Below, in pieces: positions 1 through 7,595 of a stretch of DNA of 34,335 nucleotides (position 1 is its first letter; every line of letters starts with the position of its first letter). The notes under the pieces were generated by a model. It ran no database searches and was not told where the DNA came from. It was given only the letters and a program-made list of their open reading frames with translations. The translations under genes and the position numbers were made by a program. Location of the stretch: positions 1 to 34,335 of the forward strand of contig CAKOSE010000011.1 of assembly GCA_934102055.1 (NCBI GenBank), given 5' to 3'. Source of the stretch: an uncultured Bacilli bacterium (GTDB lineage Bacteria > Bacillota_I > Bacilli_A > RF39 > UBA660).

Positions 1-31
1 TAATTCTTTCTTCATAACTTATTTTAGTCAT
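1..31 (-). CDS. N-terminal fragment of an ORF, probably OrfA of a second IS3-type element
   Basis: Only ten codons lie in the window (MTKISYEERI), starting at ATG 31 on the minus strand and running off the left edge. The residues resemble the N-termini of IS3-family OrfA proteins, but ten residues are too few to prove this. Context supports it: about 40 nt upstream is a TGGAC-containing hairpin tip laid out like the tip before OrfA of the intact element on the right. No clear Shine-Dalgarno is visible. Confidence 0.4.
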   Translation of the reverse strand, partial: MTKISYEERI

Positions 32-36
32 ACAAA

Positions 37-72
37 AACCTCGTTTCTATTTTGTCCAAGAAACGGGGTTCA
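37..72 (-). repeat. Left tip of a second IS3/IS150-type element (hairpin)
   Basis: On the minus strand the segment starts TGAACCCCGTTTCTTGGAC. The tip at 1456 starts TGTAACCTATAAAGTGGAC. Both are 19 nt long with TGGAC at the same place, and each is followed by a hairpin and an ORF start. Here the 11-bp arms at 37-47 and 60-70 pair with one mismatch around a 12-nt loop. IS150-like tips are known to start with TG and carry TTGGAC inside. The tip's first TGA is the stop codon of the orfB to its right. Confidence 0.6.
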
Positions 73-888
73 TATCACTGGAGTCATCTTTTTTAAATTC
101 CATTGATATCTATAATTATTATAATATTCTATATAATCTTTAATTTCCTTACACACATCAGAAAATGTAAAGCAAGTATCTAAATTTAATTCATCTTTCA
201 TATGTCCGAAATAAGATTCTTGAGGAGCATTGTCCCAACAATTTCCTCTTCTAGACATAGATTGTCCTATATTATACTTTTTTAATAAATTATGAAATTT
301 AGGACTTGTATAATGAACACCTTGATCTGAATGAATTATTACATTTTCATTTAATATTACATTTTTCTTACGATGTAGTTTTTTTACTGTTTCTAATGAA
401 ATATCTAAAGTCATATTTTCACTTATATAATAAGCAAGTATTTCATTAGTTTCAGCATCTTTAATAGTAGATAAATAACATTTTTTGTTATCACCATAAA
501 ATAAATATGTTATGTCAGTTAAAAGTATATTATAGGGTATTCCAGTCTTAAATACACGATTAACAACATTTTCACAAGTCGTATGTTCTTGTGTAGCCTT
601 CATCATTCTTCTATATGGATTTGCTTGTCTAATTGGACATTTTAATCCATACTTTTTCATTAATCTTCTTATCTTTTTTAGATTAAAATGAACATTAAAT
701 TCATTATCAAGCACCATCATTATTTGTCTAGCACCTTTTTTACGTTGTTTAAATTTATATGCTTTTAGGATTAAATCAAAATCTTTTTGGTCTTTATTAT
801 CTCTTTCTATTCTTTTATCTTCATTTTTTAAATAATTATAATATCCTGATTTAGAAACACCAATACATTTACATAAATATGTAGTCAT
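70..888 (-). CDS. IS3-family transposase OrfB (DDE integrase domain)
   Basis: This is the rve/DDE integrase half of an IS3-family (IS150-like) transposase. An HTH_21-like N-terminal part precedes the catalytic core. The triad is D125 (LLTDITYL), D188 (IIHSDQGVHYTS) and E224 (DNAPQESYFGHMKDE), with exactly 35 residues between D188 and E224, as in IS3 enzymes. The frame stays open upstream of ATG 888 to the A-run at 982-990, so the natural product is probably an OrfAB fusion made by -1 frameshifting. The protein ends abruptly at KKMTPVI, where family members usually continue with about 5-15 more residues. The stop lies in the tip of a neighbouring IS, so the C-terminus looks clipped. The catalytic core is intact, and whether the enzyme remains active is unknown. 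Confidence 0.9.
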   Translation of the reverse strand: MTTYLCKCIGVSKSGYYNYLKNEDKRIERDNKDQKDFDLILKAYKFKQRKKGARQIMMVLDNEFNVHFNLKKIRRLMKKYGLKCPIRQANPYRRMMKATQEHTTCENVVNRVFKTGIPYNILLTDITYLFYGDNKKCYLSTIKDAETNEILAYYISENMTLDISLETVKKLHRKKNVILNENVIIHSDQGVHYTSPKFHNLLKKYNIGQSMSRRGNCWDNAPQESYFGHMKDELNLDTCFTFSDVCKEIKDYIEYYNNYRYQWNLKKMTPVI

Positions 889-920
889 TCTTTTTAATTC
901 ATATTTATCAATAATATATT

Positions 921-1361
921 TTATTGTTTCAAATTTGATATTGATTTGATATCTGTTAAAATTCCCATTTCTATCAGTTCGTTTTTTTTTAATAATTCAT
1001 TTTCTGCTTCAAGTAATTTTATTTTAGCTTCGGCTCGTTCAAGTTTTTCTTTATCAGTTAATTCGTGTTTTAGAGGCCTTCCAGAAGCACCTTTTCTAGT
1101 GTCTTTTATTTCACCAATTGAATTTAACTGTTTTCTCCATTTGTAAGCAGCCTGTTCATATCTTCCTTGACCAACAATTTCAGGATCGATACCGCATTCT
1201 CTAAATACATCTTGAGGAAATTTTTTATAATCTTCACATTCTTTTACTAATTTGTATTTAAATTCATCAGTATAAGTTATGGCTTTATTAGTAATATTTT
1301 TTATCCATTTGTTTTTACTTAATTTTTTTACTTGAGCATCTGTAAATAATATTTTTGACAT
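921..1361 (-). CDS. IS3-family transposase OrfA (HTH and leucine zipper)
   Basis: A 146-aa basic protein with a helix-turn-helix in the middle (YEQAAYKWRKQL) and a C-terminal heptad-repeat coiled coil (residues about 105-130), as in the DNA-binding and dimerising OrfA of IS3 elements. I chose ATG 1361 (MSKILF) rather than the upstream ATG 1391 because GGTGG sits 5-6 nt before it. A TATAAT-like box lies just upstream of that. OrfA ends downstream of a nine-A run that reads A AAA AAC in its frame. The orfB frame is -1 relative to orfA. This is the standard arrangement for producing OrfAB by programmed frameshifting. Confidence 0.88.
   Translation of the reverse strand: MSKILFTDAQVKKLSKNKWIKNITNKAITYTDEFKYKLVKECEDYKKFPQDVFRECGIDPEIVGQGRYEQAAYKWRKQLNSIGEIKDTRKGASGRPLKHELTDKEKLERAEAKIKLLEAENELLKKNELIEMGILTDIKSISNLKQ
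981..990 (-). promoter_or_regulatory. Programmed -1 frameshift slippery site (orfA to orfB)
   Basis: The minus strand reads tta aaa aaa aac in the orfA frame. A one-base slip back at A AAA AAC or A AAA AAA enters the orfB frame. That frame is then free of stops for 31 codons up to the annotated OrfB Met and on through the catalytic domain. This matches the known translational control of IS3-family transposases. Confidence 0.75.
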
Positions 1362-1405
1362 TATTACCACCAACTTTCTTATATTATACAATAAGACATA
1401 ATAAA

Positions 1406-1453
1406 AACCTATAAAGTAGGTCTCTCTTTTTTTGAAAGTCCACTTTATAGGTT
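1406..1453 (-). repeat. Hairpin in the IS3 5' tip, also between orfA and the wall-enzyme gene
   Basis: AACCTATAAAGT at 1406-1417 and ACTTTATAGGTT at 1442-1453 are perfect 12-bp inverted arms with a 24-nt loop that contains TGGACTTTC. The hairpin lies upstream of orfA and downstream of the gene ending at 1482. It could block read-through transcription into the transposase, and it may also serve as a terminator for the wall-enzyme gene. The functional reading is inference. Confidence 0.6.
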
Positions 1454-1481
1454 ACATTTTAAACAAGAAATCTTACTTTTT

Positions 1482-3266
1482 TTATTTTATAACAACCCGA
1501 GTACCTATCTTTATATTATTATAAACATATCTAGCTTTAGAATAAGGCATATTAACACAACCATGAGACCCATTATACTTATAAATATTTCCCCCAAAAG
1601 AACTCCTCCAAGAAGCATCATGAAGACCAATTTGCATCTTACCATCAATAAGTATCCAGTAATTAACAAAACTCTTATAATCAGGACCAATCAAATAAAC
1701 ACTTCTAGCTTTTCCCAAAATATAATAAGTCTTCCGAGGAGTATCATACTTATTCTTTTGACCCGTTACAACATAAGAACTAAATACTAACTTATCATTC
1801 TTATAATACCACAACTTCTGTTTCTTAATTGAAACCAATATATAAGTCTGTTTTGGTTTCTTTTCAAATTTAGCAACATACGTAAAAGAACTATCCTTTG
1901 TAAAAGTATAACTAGTCTTAGAAGTAATCTTAGTATTACCTTGATACCAACCCTTAAACCTATAACCCTTTATTGGTTTAGCATAAACTTTATGCCTATT
2001 AGAATTACCCTCCTTAGTATATTTTAAAGAAAAATAACCACCCTTAGAATTCTTAAAAACAGCACTTCTCCCATTACTATAATTATATTTAGCATAAGAA
2101 AGAGAATTACCTAAAGCAGAAATATATTTAAGATTTTTACTGCCAGTTACCTTAATACTACTAAGTTTATTATTAGAAAGATCAACAGAAATAATCTTAC
2201 TACCTGAAATACTCGCCTTCGTAATACGATTATTAGTAACAGTTAACCTCTCAAGAGAAGTAAAACCAGTTAAATCAAGAGAGCCATATAAATTCCTTTT
2301 CGAAGGCCAGTAAAGTTTTTTTATCTTACCATATCCATCTCCCCTAGAAGAAGTACTTTTTGAAAACCAACTAGAAGGATTATTTCTCTTATAAGAAGAA
2401 TTAATCCTCTTACCATTAGATTTTCTCTTATAAGTTTTATTAAGAAAAGCAGTAATTTTCTTCTTCTCATAACCACTAGATAAATAAGAAACTCTTCGAT
2501 CACCAGGATAATGATTAAACATAATATGAGTTTTTGATAAAGTAGAAACATTCGGAGCAAAATACTTAGTTCTCCTAGAACCACTAATATATAAAGAAGA
2601 GTCACTATCATAATAATTACCAGTATCAGCCATAGGATCAAAAACCATCCATTTACCATTTAAATAAATTTCAACAAATGTCCAGTTAGAATCATCACTA
2701 TCAACATCAAAGCTCTCTTCTATAGAACTATCTTTATTATAAAAACCACCAACACTTCTAGCAGGTATCCCCTCAGATCTTACAAAAGCAACAAGTAAAG
2801 CCGCAGCCCCTTCACTATTAGAACGAATCTTTGAATAGTTTTTATACTCATAAGTAATAAGATTATAAGGATTACAATACTCATTACCAAACCTTTTCAA
2901 ATTAGAAAGCTTCAAAGGAGATTCATAATAATAAAACTTATTAACAATAAACTCATAAAACTTACGAACCTTACTATAATTTGATATTTTCTTATTACCA
3001 TAAATAGACTTTGCAAAAGATCTAATCTTTTCCTGTTCCTTTTTCGTAAGACCATTAAAATTCGTACATTTAAAATCACTTAAATACTTATTACTATATC
3101 TAGCCCGATCAACACTATTCATCCTATTCGAAGAATTAAGCATAGAGCTATTCTTATCTATTCTAGAATCTAAACTATCATAACTTGCACTAACCGAAAT
3201 GCTTAAAAAAAGAAGAAAAATGATGAAAAACACAAAAAAAGCCTTATAAAAACAAATCCTCTTCAT
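1482..3266 (-). CDS. Secreted transglutaminase-like / LRR / InlB-repeat / L,D-transpeptidase (YkuD) protein
   Basis: A 594-aa exported protein. Residues 1-28 form a signal peptide (KRICFYK, then a hydrophobic stretch, then SVSA). Residues 95-215 have a transglutaminase-like fold, but the catalytic Cys is Ser151 (NSEGAAALLVAF) and the His position is Trp195; only the Asp of FDP (D210) remains. Residues 320-395 are leucine-rich repeats (LDLTGFTSLERLTVTNN). Residues 410-467 match the InlB B-repeat/Flg_new pattern (GYRFKGWYQGN). Residues 474-594 are a YkuD L,D-transpeptidase domain with H549 and SHGC at 567-570. YkuD enzymes form 3-3 cross-links or attach proteins to peptidoglycan, so the active part is predicted to work on the cell wall. 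The start has a strong SD (AAGGAG) and its own promoter. Confidence 0.88.
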   Translation of the reverse strand: MKRICFYKAFFVFFIIFLLFLSISVSASYDSLDSRIDKNSSMLNSSNRMNSVDRARYSNKYLSDFKCTNFNGLTKKEQEKIRSFAKSIYGNKKISNYSKVRKFYEFIVNKFYYYESPLKLSNLKRFGNEYCNPYNLITYEYKNYSKIRSNSEGAAALLVAFVRSEGIPARSVGGFYNKDSSIEESFDVDSDDSNWTFVEIYLNGKWMVFDPMADTGNYYDSDSSLYISGSRRTKYFAPNVSTLSKTHIMFNHYPGDRRVSYLSSGYEKKKITAFLNKTYKRKSNGKRINSSYKRNNPSSWFSKSTSSRGDGYGKIKKLYWPSKRNLYGSLDLTGFTSLERLTVTNNRITKASISGSKIISVDLSNNKLSSIKVTGSKNLKYISALGNSLSYAKYNYSNGRSAVFKNSKGGYFSLKYTKEGNSNRHKVYAKPIKGYRFKGWYQGNTKITSKTSYTFTKDSSFTYVAKFEKKPKQTYILVSIKKQKLWYYKNDKLVFSSYVVTGQKNKYDTPRKTYYILGKARSVYLIGPDYKSFVNYWILIDGKMQIGLHDASWRSSFGGNIYKYNGSHGCVNMPYSKARYVYNNIKIGTRVVIK

Positions 3267-3299
3267 CTTTCCACTCCTTCTATTATATTACCTATCCTA

Positions 3300-3328
3300 A
3301 TAGTATCCCATAGAATTTTCTTTGTCAA
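3300..3328 (-). promoter_or_regulatory. Promoter of the L,D-transpeptidase gene
   Basis: On the minus strand TTGACA (3323-3328), a 17-nt spacer and TACTAT (3300-3305) form a near-consensus vegetative promoter about 30 nt before the start codon. Confidence 0.75.
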
Positions 3329-3351
3329 GACAAGCACAAAAAAAAGGAGAA

Positions 3352-6300
3352 TTAATCTACCTTCTTTACATCAAGATATAAAACAATATCATTTATCTTA
3401 TATTCATTTTTAAGATCATCATCTTTTACTATTTCAAGAGCCAAAGTTTCCTTCTTTATATAATCTCCAAATTCATCCAAAACATCATCCAAAGAACCAT
3501 TATAATAAAGAATTATTCTATTCTCTATATCAAAGCCCTTTTCCTTTCTAAGATTTTGAACCTTTGATACTATTTCTCTAGCAATACCCTCTCTTATAAG
3601 ATCATCATTTAAAGTAGTATTCAAAATAATAAAATTATTATTTTCCATAGAAACCTTCATTCCATCTTTCGAAGCTATCTTAACATCAAGTAATTCATTT
3701 CCAATAGTCATTCCCTCAAAAGTAATCGAATTACCATTAACTATACTTCTTACCTCAGAATCAGATAAATTATTTAAGAACAAAACAAAGTCCTTCATTC
3801 TACTTCCAAGAACCTTACCAGCCTCTTTAAAGTTTGGTTTTATTTTAAAGTCCATATACTTAGTAAGATCATCTTCAAAAACAATATTCTTAACATTTAA
3901 CTCTTCTTTTATTAAATCATCAAGTCCATTTAATATCTCCTTATTTTTTCCATCAAGTATAACTTCAAGAATAGGTTGACGTACTTTTATCTTTTCCTCT
4001 TCACGAACATTTCTACCAAGTGAAATAAGATCCCTTACTAAATCCATTCTTTTTTCGATATCATCATTAATCAAAGACTCATCACAAACCGGATAAGAAG
4101 CTAAATGAACAGATTCCTCTCCTGTTAAATTTTGATATATTTCCTCTGAAATAAAAGGTGTAACCGGAGCTATTAACTTAGATAAACCCTTCAAAACTTC
4201 ATAAGTAGTATAATAAACACACTTTTTAGAATTATCCAACGAAGAACCCCAAAATCTCTTCCTATTTCTTCTAATATACCAGTTAGATAAATCAAGCGAA
4301 ACAAAAGAAGTAAGTTCCTTAACAACCTTATTTAAATCATATTCATCAAAATAACTAGTAACATTCTTAACAAGCTTATTATATTTAGAAAATAACCACT
4401 TATCTATTTCCTCAAGATCATCATAAGAAACATCATAAGTCCTAGGATCAACCTTATCTATATTAGCATATAATGCAAAGAAAGAATAAGTATTTCTAAG
4501 TGGATTAAAGAATTTAGAATGAACTTCTTTAAGGCCATCCATATCAAATTTAAGAGGAGTCCACACCGGAGAAGTATATGGAAGATAAAATCTAACAGTA
4601 TCCGCACCATACTTTTTCATAGTAGTAAATGGTTCAACAATATTTCCCCTAGATTTACTCATTTTTTTACCAGAAGAATCAAGAAGTAAATCATTAACAA
4701 TAACATTTTTATATGGAGAAATCCCCTTAACAAAAACAGAAATAACAAGTAAAGTATAGAACCAACCACGAGTTTGATCAACACCCTCTGCTATAAAATC
4801 CGCAGGAAATTGAGTTTCCCAAAGCTCTTTATTTTCAAAAGGATAATGATACTGAGCAAATGGCATTGAACCAGAATCAAACCAGCAATCAATAACATCA
4901 CTAACCCTACTCATAGTTTTACCACAAGAACATTTCAAATGAATATCATCAACATATGGTCTATGAAGATCTATATCATCATTAATACTTTCAATCGCCT
5001 TTTCTCTTAACTCCTCTCTTGAACCAACCATTTCCATATGACCACATTCACATCTCCAAAGAGGTAAAGGTGTTCCCCAATATCTATTCCTTGATATTGC
5101 CCAGTCATTCAAATTTTCAAGCCAGTTACCAAATCGTTTTTCACCAACATATGAAGGATGCCAATTAACAGTTTTATTAGCATTTATTATCTTATCTTTT
5201 AACTTAGTAACCTCTAAATAAAAACTTGGTTTCGAATAATATATAAGCGGTGTAGAACATCTCCAGCAATGAGGATAATTATGTTTAATCTTTTGCTTCT
5301 TAAATAACTTATCTTCCTTTTTAAGATATTTGATAACCTCAAGATCAGCATCAAAAACATTCATACCTTTCCATAAACCCTCAGTATAACAACCATCTTC
5401 CCCAACAGGATTAAGATATGGAAGATTATACCTCTTACCAACCTTAGAATCATCTTCCCCAAAAGCCGGAGCAAGATGTACAACCCCAGTTCCATCATCC
5501 ATTGTTACATAATCATCACAAGTTACATAAAATGCCTTTTTAGAAACCTTTAAACTTGGTATTAATTGTTCATATTCTATACCCTCTAAGTCTTTTCCCT
5601 TATATCTTTCAAGCACCTCAACATCATCTCCTAGTACCTTTGATACTAGTTTTTCTGCTAAAATAAACTTATATCCCATAGATAAAACTTTTACATAATC
5701 CTCATTAGGATTAACACAAAGTGCAACATTAGAAATTAAAGTCCATGGAGTAGTAGTCCATACCAAGAAATATGCATCTTCATCTTTTTTCTTCATAGTA
5801 ACAATAACAGTATCAACACTAACTTCTTTATAGCCCTGTGCAACCTCATGAGAAGCAAGACCAGTACCACATCTAGGACAATATGGAACTATTTTATGAC
5901 CTTCATAAAACAAACCCTCATCAAAAAACTTCTTTAATATCCACCACTCAGTTTCAATATAATTATTATCATATGTTACATAAGGATGTTCAAGATCAAT
6001 AAATTGACCCATCTTAACAGTTAAATCAGAAAATGCTTTCTCATTTTTCCAAACACTCTCCTTGCATTTCTTATTAAACTTCTCTATTCCATACTTCTCT
6101 ATATCAGTTTTATTCTTAAAACCAAGTTCCTTCTCAACAGCAAGTTCAACAGGAAGACCATGCGTATCCCAACCAACCTTCCTTAAAACCTTAGAACCCT
6201 TCATAGTATGATACTTACAGATAGAATCCTTAATAAACTTAGCAACCATATGATGAAGCCCAGGAAAACCATTCGCAGTAGCAGGCCCATCATAAAAAAC

Positions 6301-6414
6301 ATAATAATCATTACCCTTATCTATACTCTTTTGCAAAATATTATCATTTTTCCAAAACTCAGTAAACGATTCCTCTACCTTACTTATTTCATCCTTATTC
6401 AATTCCTTAAACAT
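3352..6414 (-). CDS. ileS: Isoleucyl-tRNA synthetase, type 2 (eukaryote-like, GXHH signature)
   Basis: Charges tRNA-Ile in the cytoplasm. The protein is 1020 aa, longer than the roughly 920-aa IleRS1 of Bacillus and close to IleRS2. It has a Rossmann class I core, the CP1 editing domain with WTTTPWTL (219-226) and DGTGVVHLAPAFGEDD (307-322), the WFDSG region near 511, KMSKS at 584-588 and an anticodon-binding C-terminal part. The class I HIGH signature is replaced by GLHH (52-55), a GXHH swap of the first and third positions. In the literature this swap marks a subset of bacterial IleRS2 enzymes with extreme mupirocin tolerance. A T-box leader upstream ties expression to uncharged tRNA-Ile. 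Its place next to divIVA and sepF and near lspA matches the conserved Firmicutes order. Confidence 0.97.
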   Translation of the reverse strand: MFKELNKDEISKVEESFTEFWKNDNILQKSIDKGNDYYVFYDGPATANGFPGLHHMVAKFIKDSICKYHTMKGSKVLRKVGWDTHGLPVELAVEKELGFKNKTDIEKYGIEKFNKKCKESVWKNEKAFSDLTVKMGQFIDLEHPYVTYDNNYIETEWWILKKFFDEGLFYEGHKIVPYCPRCGTGLASHEVAQGYKEVSVDTVIVTMKKKDEDAYFLVWTTTPWTLISNVALCVNPNEDYVKVLSMGYKFILAEKLVSKVLGDDVEVLERYKGKDLEGIEYEQLIPSLKVSKKAFYVTCDDYVTMDDGTGVVHLAPAFGEDDSKVGKRYNLPYLNPVGEDGCYTEGLWKGMNVFDADLEVIKYLKKEDKLFKKQKIKHNYPHCWRCSTPLIYYSKPSFYLEVTKLKDKIINANKTVNWHPSYVGEKRFGNWLENLNDWAISRNRYWGTPLPLWRCECGHMEMVGSREELREKAIESINDDIDLHRPYVDDIHLKCSCGKTMSRVSDVIDCWFDSGSMPFAQYHYPFENKELWETQFPADFIAEGVDQTRGWFYTLLVISVFVKGISPYKNVIVNDLLLDSSGKKMSKSRGNIVEPFTTMKKYGADTVRFYLPYTSPVWTPLKFDMDGLKEVHSKFFNPLRNTYSFFALYANIDKVDPRTYDVSYDDLEEIDKWLFSKYNKLVKNVTSYFDEYDLNKVVKELTSFVSLDLSNWYIRRNRKRFWGSSLDNSKKCVYYTTYEVLKGLSKLIAPVTPFISEEIYQNLTGEESVHLASYPVCDESLINDDIEKRMDLVRDLISLGRNVREEEKIKVRQPILEVILDGKNKEILNGLDDLIKEELNVKNIVFEDDLTKYMDFKIKPNFKEAGKVLGSRMKDFVLFLNNLSDSEVRSIVNGNSITFEGMTIGNELLDVKIASKDGMKVSMENNNFIILNTTLNDDLIREGIAREIVSKVQNLRKEKGFDIENRIILYYNGSLDDVLDEFGDYIKKETLALEIVKDDDLKNEYKINDIVLYLDVKKVD

Positions 6415-6436
6415 AATTTCCTCCTTACAATATAAA

Positions 6437-6627
6437 AAGATGTTACCAAAGGACGAGTTATACCCGTGGTACCACCTTATTTTACTATATTAGTCTTATT
6501 TGCTATAACGAGCATACCGTTTTTATAATATAAAACACATCAGAAGTGATCTAAAATATAATCCCAATACTAGCTCCCACCAAACCTAGCTCGCTTAAGA
6601 TTTCATATACTTCCGTCTTCCTCATTT
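6437..6627 (-). promoter_or_regulatory. T-box leader (tRNA-Ile-responsive) of ileS
   Basis: The minus strand carries the conserved T-box core GGTGGTACCACGGG (6463-6478). It is followed by a competing terminator stem (GGTACCACGGG... with ...TTTGGTAAC at about 6441-6473) and the run TTTTTATAT. Upstream is a long stem I region including GAGGAAGACGG near 6620. A plausible specifier codon ATC (Ile) lies at 6548-6550 in a purine-flanked bulge. Binding of uncharged tRNA-Ile would stabilise the antiterminator and allow ileS transcription. The specifier position is by eye and less certain than the T-box itself. Confidence 0.9.
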
Positions 6628-6639
6628 GATTTCCTATTT

Positions 6640-6668
6640 ATAATAGCACAACTTTTAAACATTGTAAA
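6640..6668 (-). promoter_or_regulatory. Promoter of the T-box/ileS transcript
   Basis: Minus-strand TTTACA (6663-6668), a 17-nt spacer and TATTAT (6640-6645) lie directly upstream of the T-box stem I. The ileS unit therefore seems to be transcribed separately from divIVA. Confidence 0.65.
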
Positions 6669-6710
6669 TATATTATCAAACAAAAAACACATAACAAACA
6701 ATCATGCATT

Positions 6711-7133
6711 TCATAAAACTTCTATTTCATCAACAATTTCCATCTGTTCAATTAAAGCATTCTTAACTTTTCTTTTATAACTCTTTAAACTAAGCATTAA
6801 ACGTTCTCTATCATCATTTATTTTTTTAGTTTTTAAAAGTGCATCATTAACAATAGCACTTGCATTTTCTTTCGCCTCTTTAATAATAAGTTCAGCCTCA
6901 TGTTTAGCATTACTCCTTACTTCAAGAGCAGTATTCTCTATAGTTTCCTGAAGACCCTTATAAGAATTTTCAAGTTTCTTTAAACGCTCATTTTCAAGCT
7001 TTAAATGCTCAATTTCATCTTGTTGCCTCTTAATAGTCAAAATATTCTCTTCAGTTTTTCTAATAACATAATCTACAAACTCATTAACCTCTTGCTTATT
7101 ATAACCACCAGAAACATTTGTAAAATTACTCAT
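6711..7133 (-). CDS. divIVA: DivIVA-domain cell-division/polar scaffold protein
   Basis: A 140-aa protein with a short N-terminal membrane-binding segment typical of the DivIVA/GpsB family (SGGYNKQEVNEFVDYV), followed by long coiled coils (residues about 25-75 and 80-135). It lacks the full N-terminal LTPLDIHNKEF block of classical DivIVA, so it is a shortened lineage variant. It lies 16 nt downstream of sepF and is probably cotranscribed with it. DivIVA marks curved membrane at the septum and poles. The next gene, ileS, has its own promoter. Confidence 0.85.
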   Translation of the reverse strand: MSNFTNVSGGYNKQEVNEFVDYVIRKTEENILTIKRQQDEIEHLKLENERLKKLENSYKGLQETIENTALEVRSNAKHEAELIIKEAKENASAIVNDALLKTKKINDDRERLMLSLKSYKRKVKNALIEQMEIVDEIEVL

Positions 7134-7149
7134 ACTACCACCCTCTTAA

Positions 7150-7578
7150 TTACCAGTTAAACTCATCTTCCTCTTCATCTTTTTTAGGCTGTTTATTCTT
7201 ACCAACAGGTTTCTCATCTCCAGAAATTTTGCCTTCTACATCAACATTATTTGGAGTACATAAAAATATACCATTACCAAGCTTTTGAAGATCTCCTCCA
7301 ATAGCATACACAGAACCACTCAAAAAATCCACAACTCTCTTAGCAATTTCAGGAGTCACCCTCTTTAAATTAACCACAACAGTATTACGACTCTTCAAAT
7401 AATCAGCTATAGTCTGAGCCTCAGAAAAAGCACGTGGTTCTAAAAGAATCATTTTACTTCCAGAATTACTACCTGTTTGTTTAAAATTATCCTTATAATA
7501 TTCATTATTATCTGAAGAAACTTGCTCAACCTCTGAACCATCTTCTCCTATAAACTTCTTAATCTTTTCAAATGCCAT
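7150..7578 (-). CDS. sepF: SepF, FtsZ-associated cell division protein
   Basis: The 142-aa protein has the SepF layout: an N-terminal amphipathic helix that binds membrane (MAFEKIKKFIG), a variable linker, and the globular core at about 45-115 (ILLEPRAFSEAQTIADYLK, VVNLKRVTPEIAKRVVDFLSG, LGNGIFLCTP). SepF bundles FtsZ filaments and anchors them to the membrane. The tail after residue 120 is highly charged. It lies between a small membrane protein gene and divIVA with short gaps, as in the conserved Firmicutes division cluster. The SD (AGGATAAGGAA) lies just before ATG. Confidence 0.95.
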   Translation of the reverse strand: MAFEKIKKFIGEDGSEVEQVSSDNNEYYKDNFKQTGSNSGSKMILLEPRAFSEAQTIADYLKSRNTVVVNLKRVTPEIAKRVVDFLSGSVYAIGGDLQKLGNGIFLCTPNNVDVEGKISGDEKPVGKNKQPKKDEEEDEFNW

Positions 7579-7595
7579 TTCCTTATCCTCCTTAA

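Larger units (their letters stand above)
73..1456 (-). mobile_element. IS3-family (IS150-like) insertion sequence, 3' end truncated
   Basis: The element carries orfA and orfB in leftward orientation. Its 5' tip is at 1456 and reads TGTAACCTATAAAGTGGAC on the minus strand. The matching inverted tip (TGTAACC... on the plus strand) is not found at the left end. Instead the orfB sequence passes directly into the tip of another element at 72. The element therefore appears nearly complete but lacks its own 3' terminus. No target-site duplication can be scored because the left end is missing. Confidence 0.75.

Noticed and set aside
70..72. Reading TGA as Trp (Mycoplasma code) to extend orfB
   Set aside because: dut, the SDR gene and others stop cleanly at TGA with overlapping starts, and the residues after this TGA do not match the usual orfB C-terminus.
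2321..2659. A 112-aa minus-strand frame inside the wall-enzyme gene
   Set aside because: It is a shadow in another frame of a gene with clear domains; it has no SD and a biased Leu/Ile composition.
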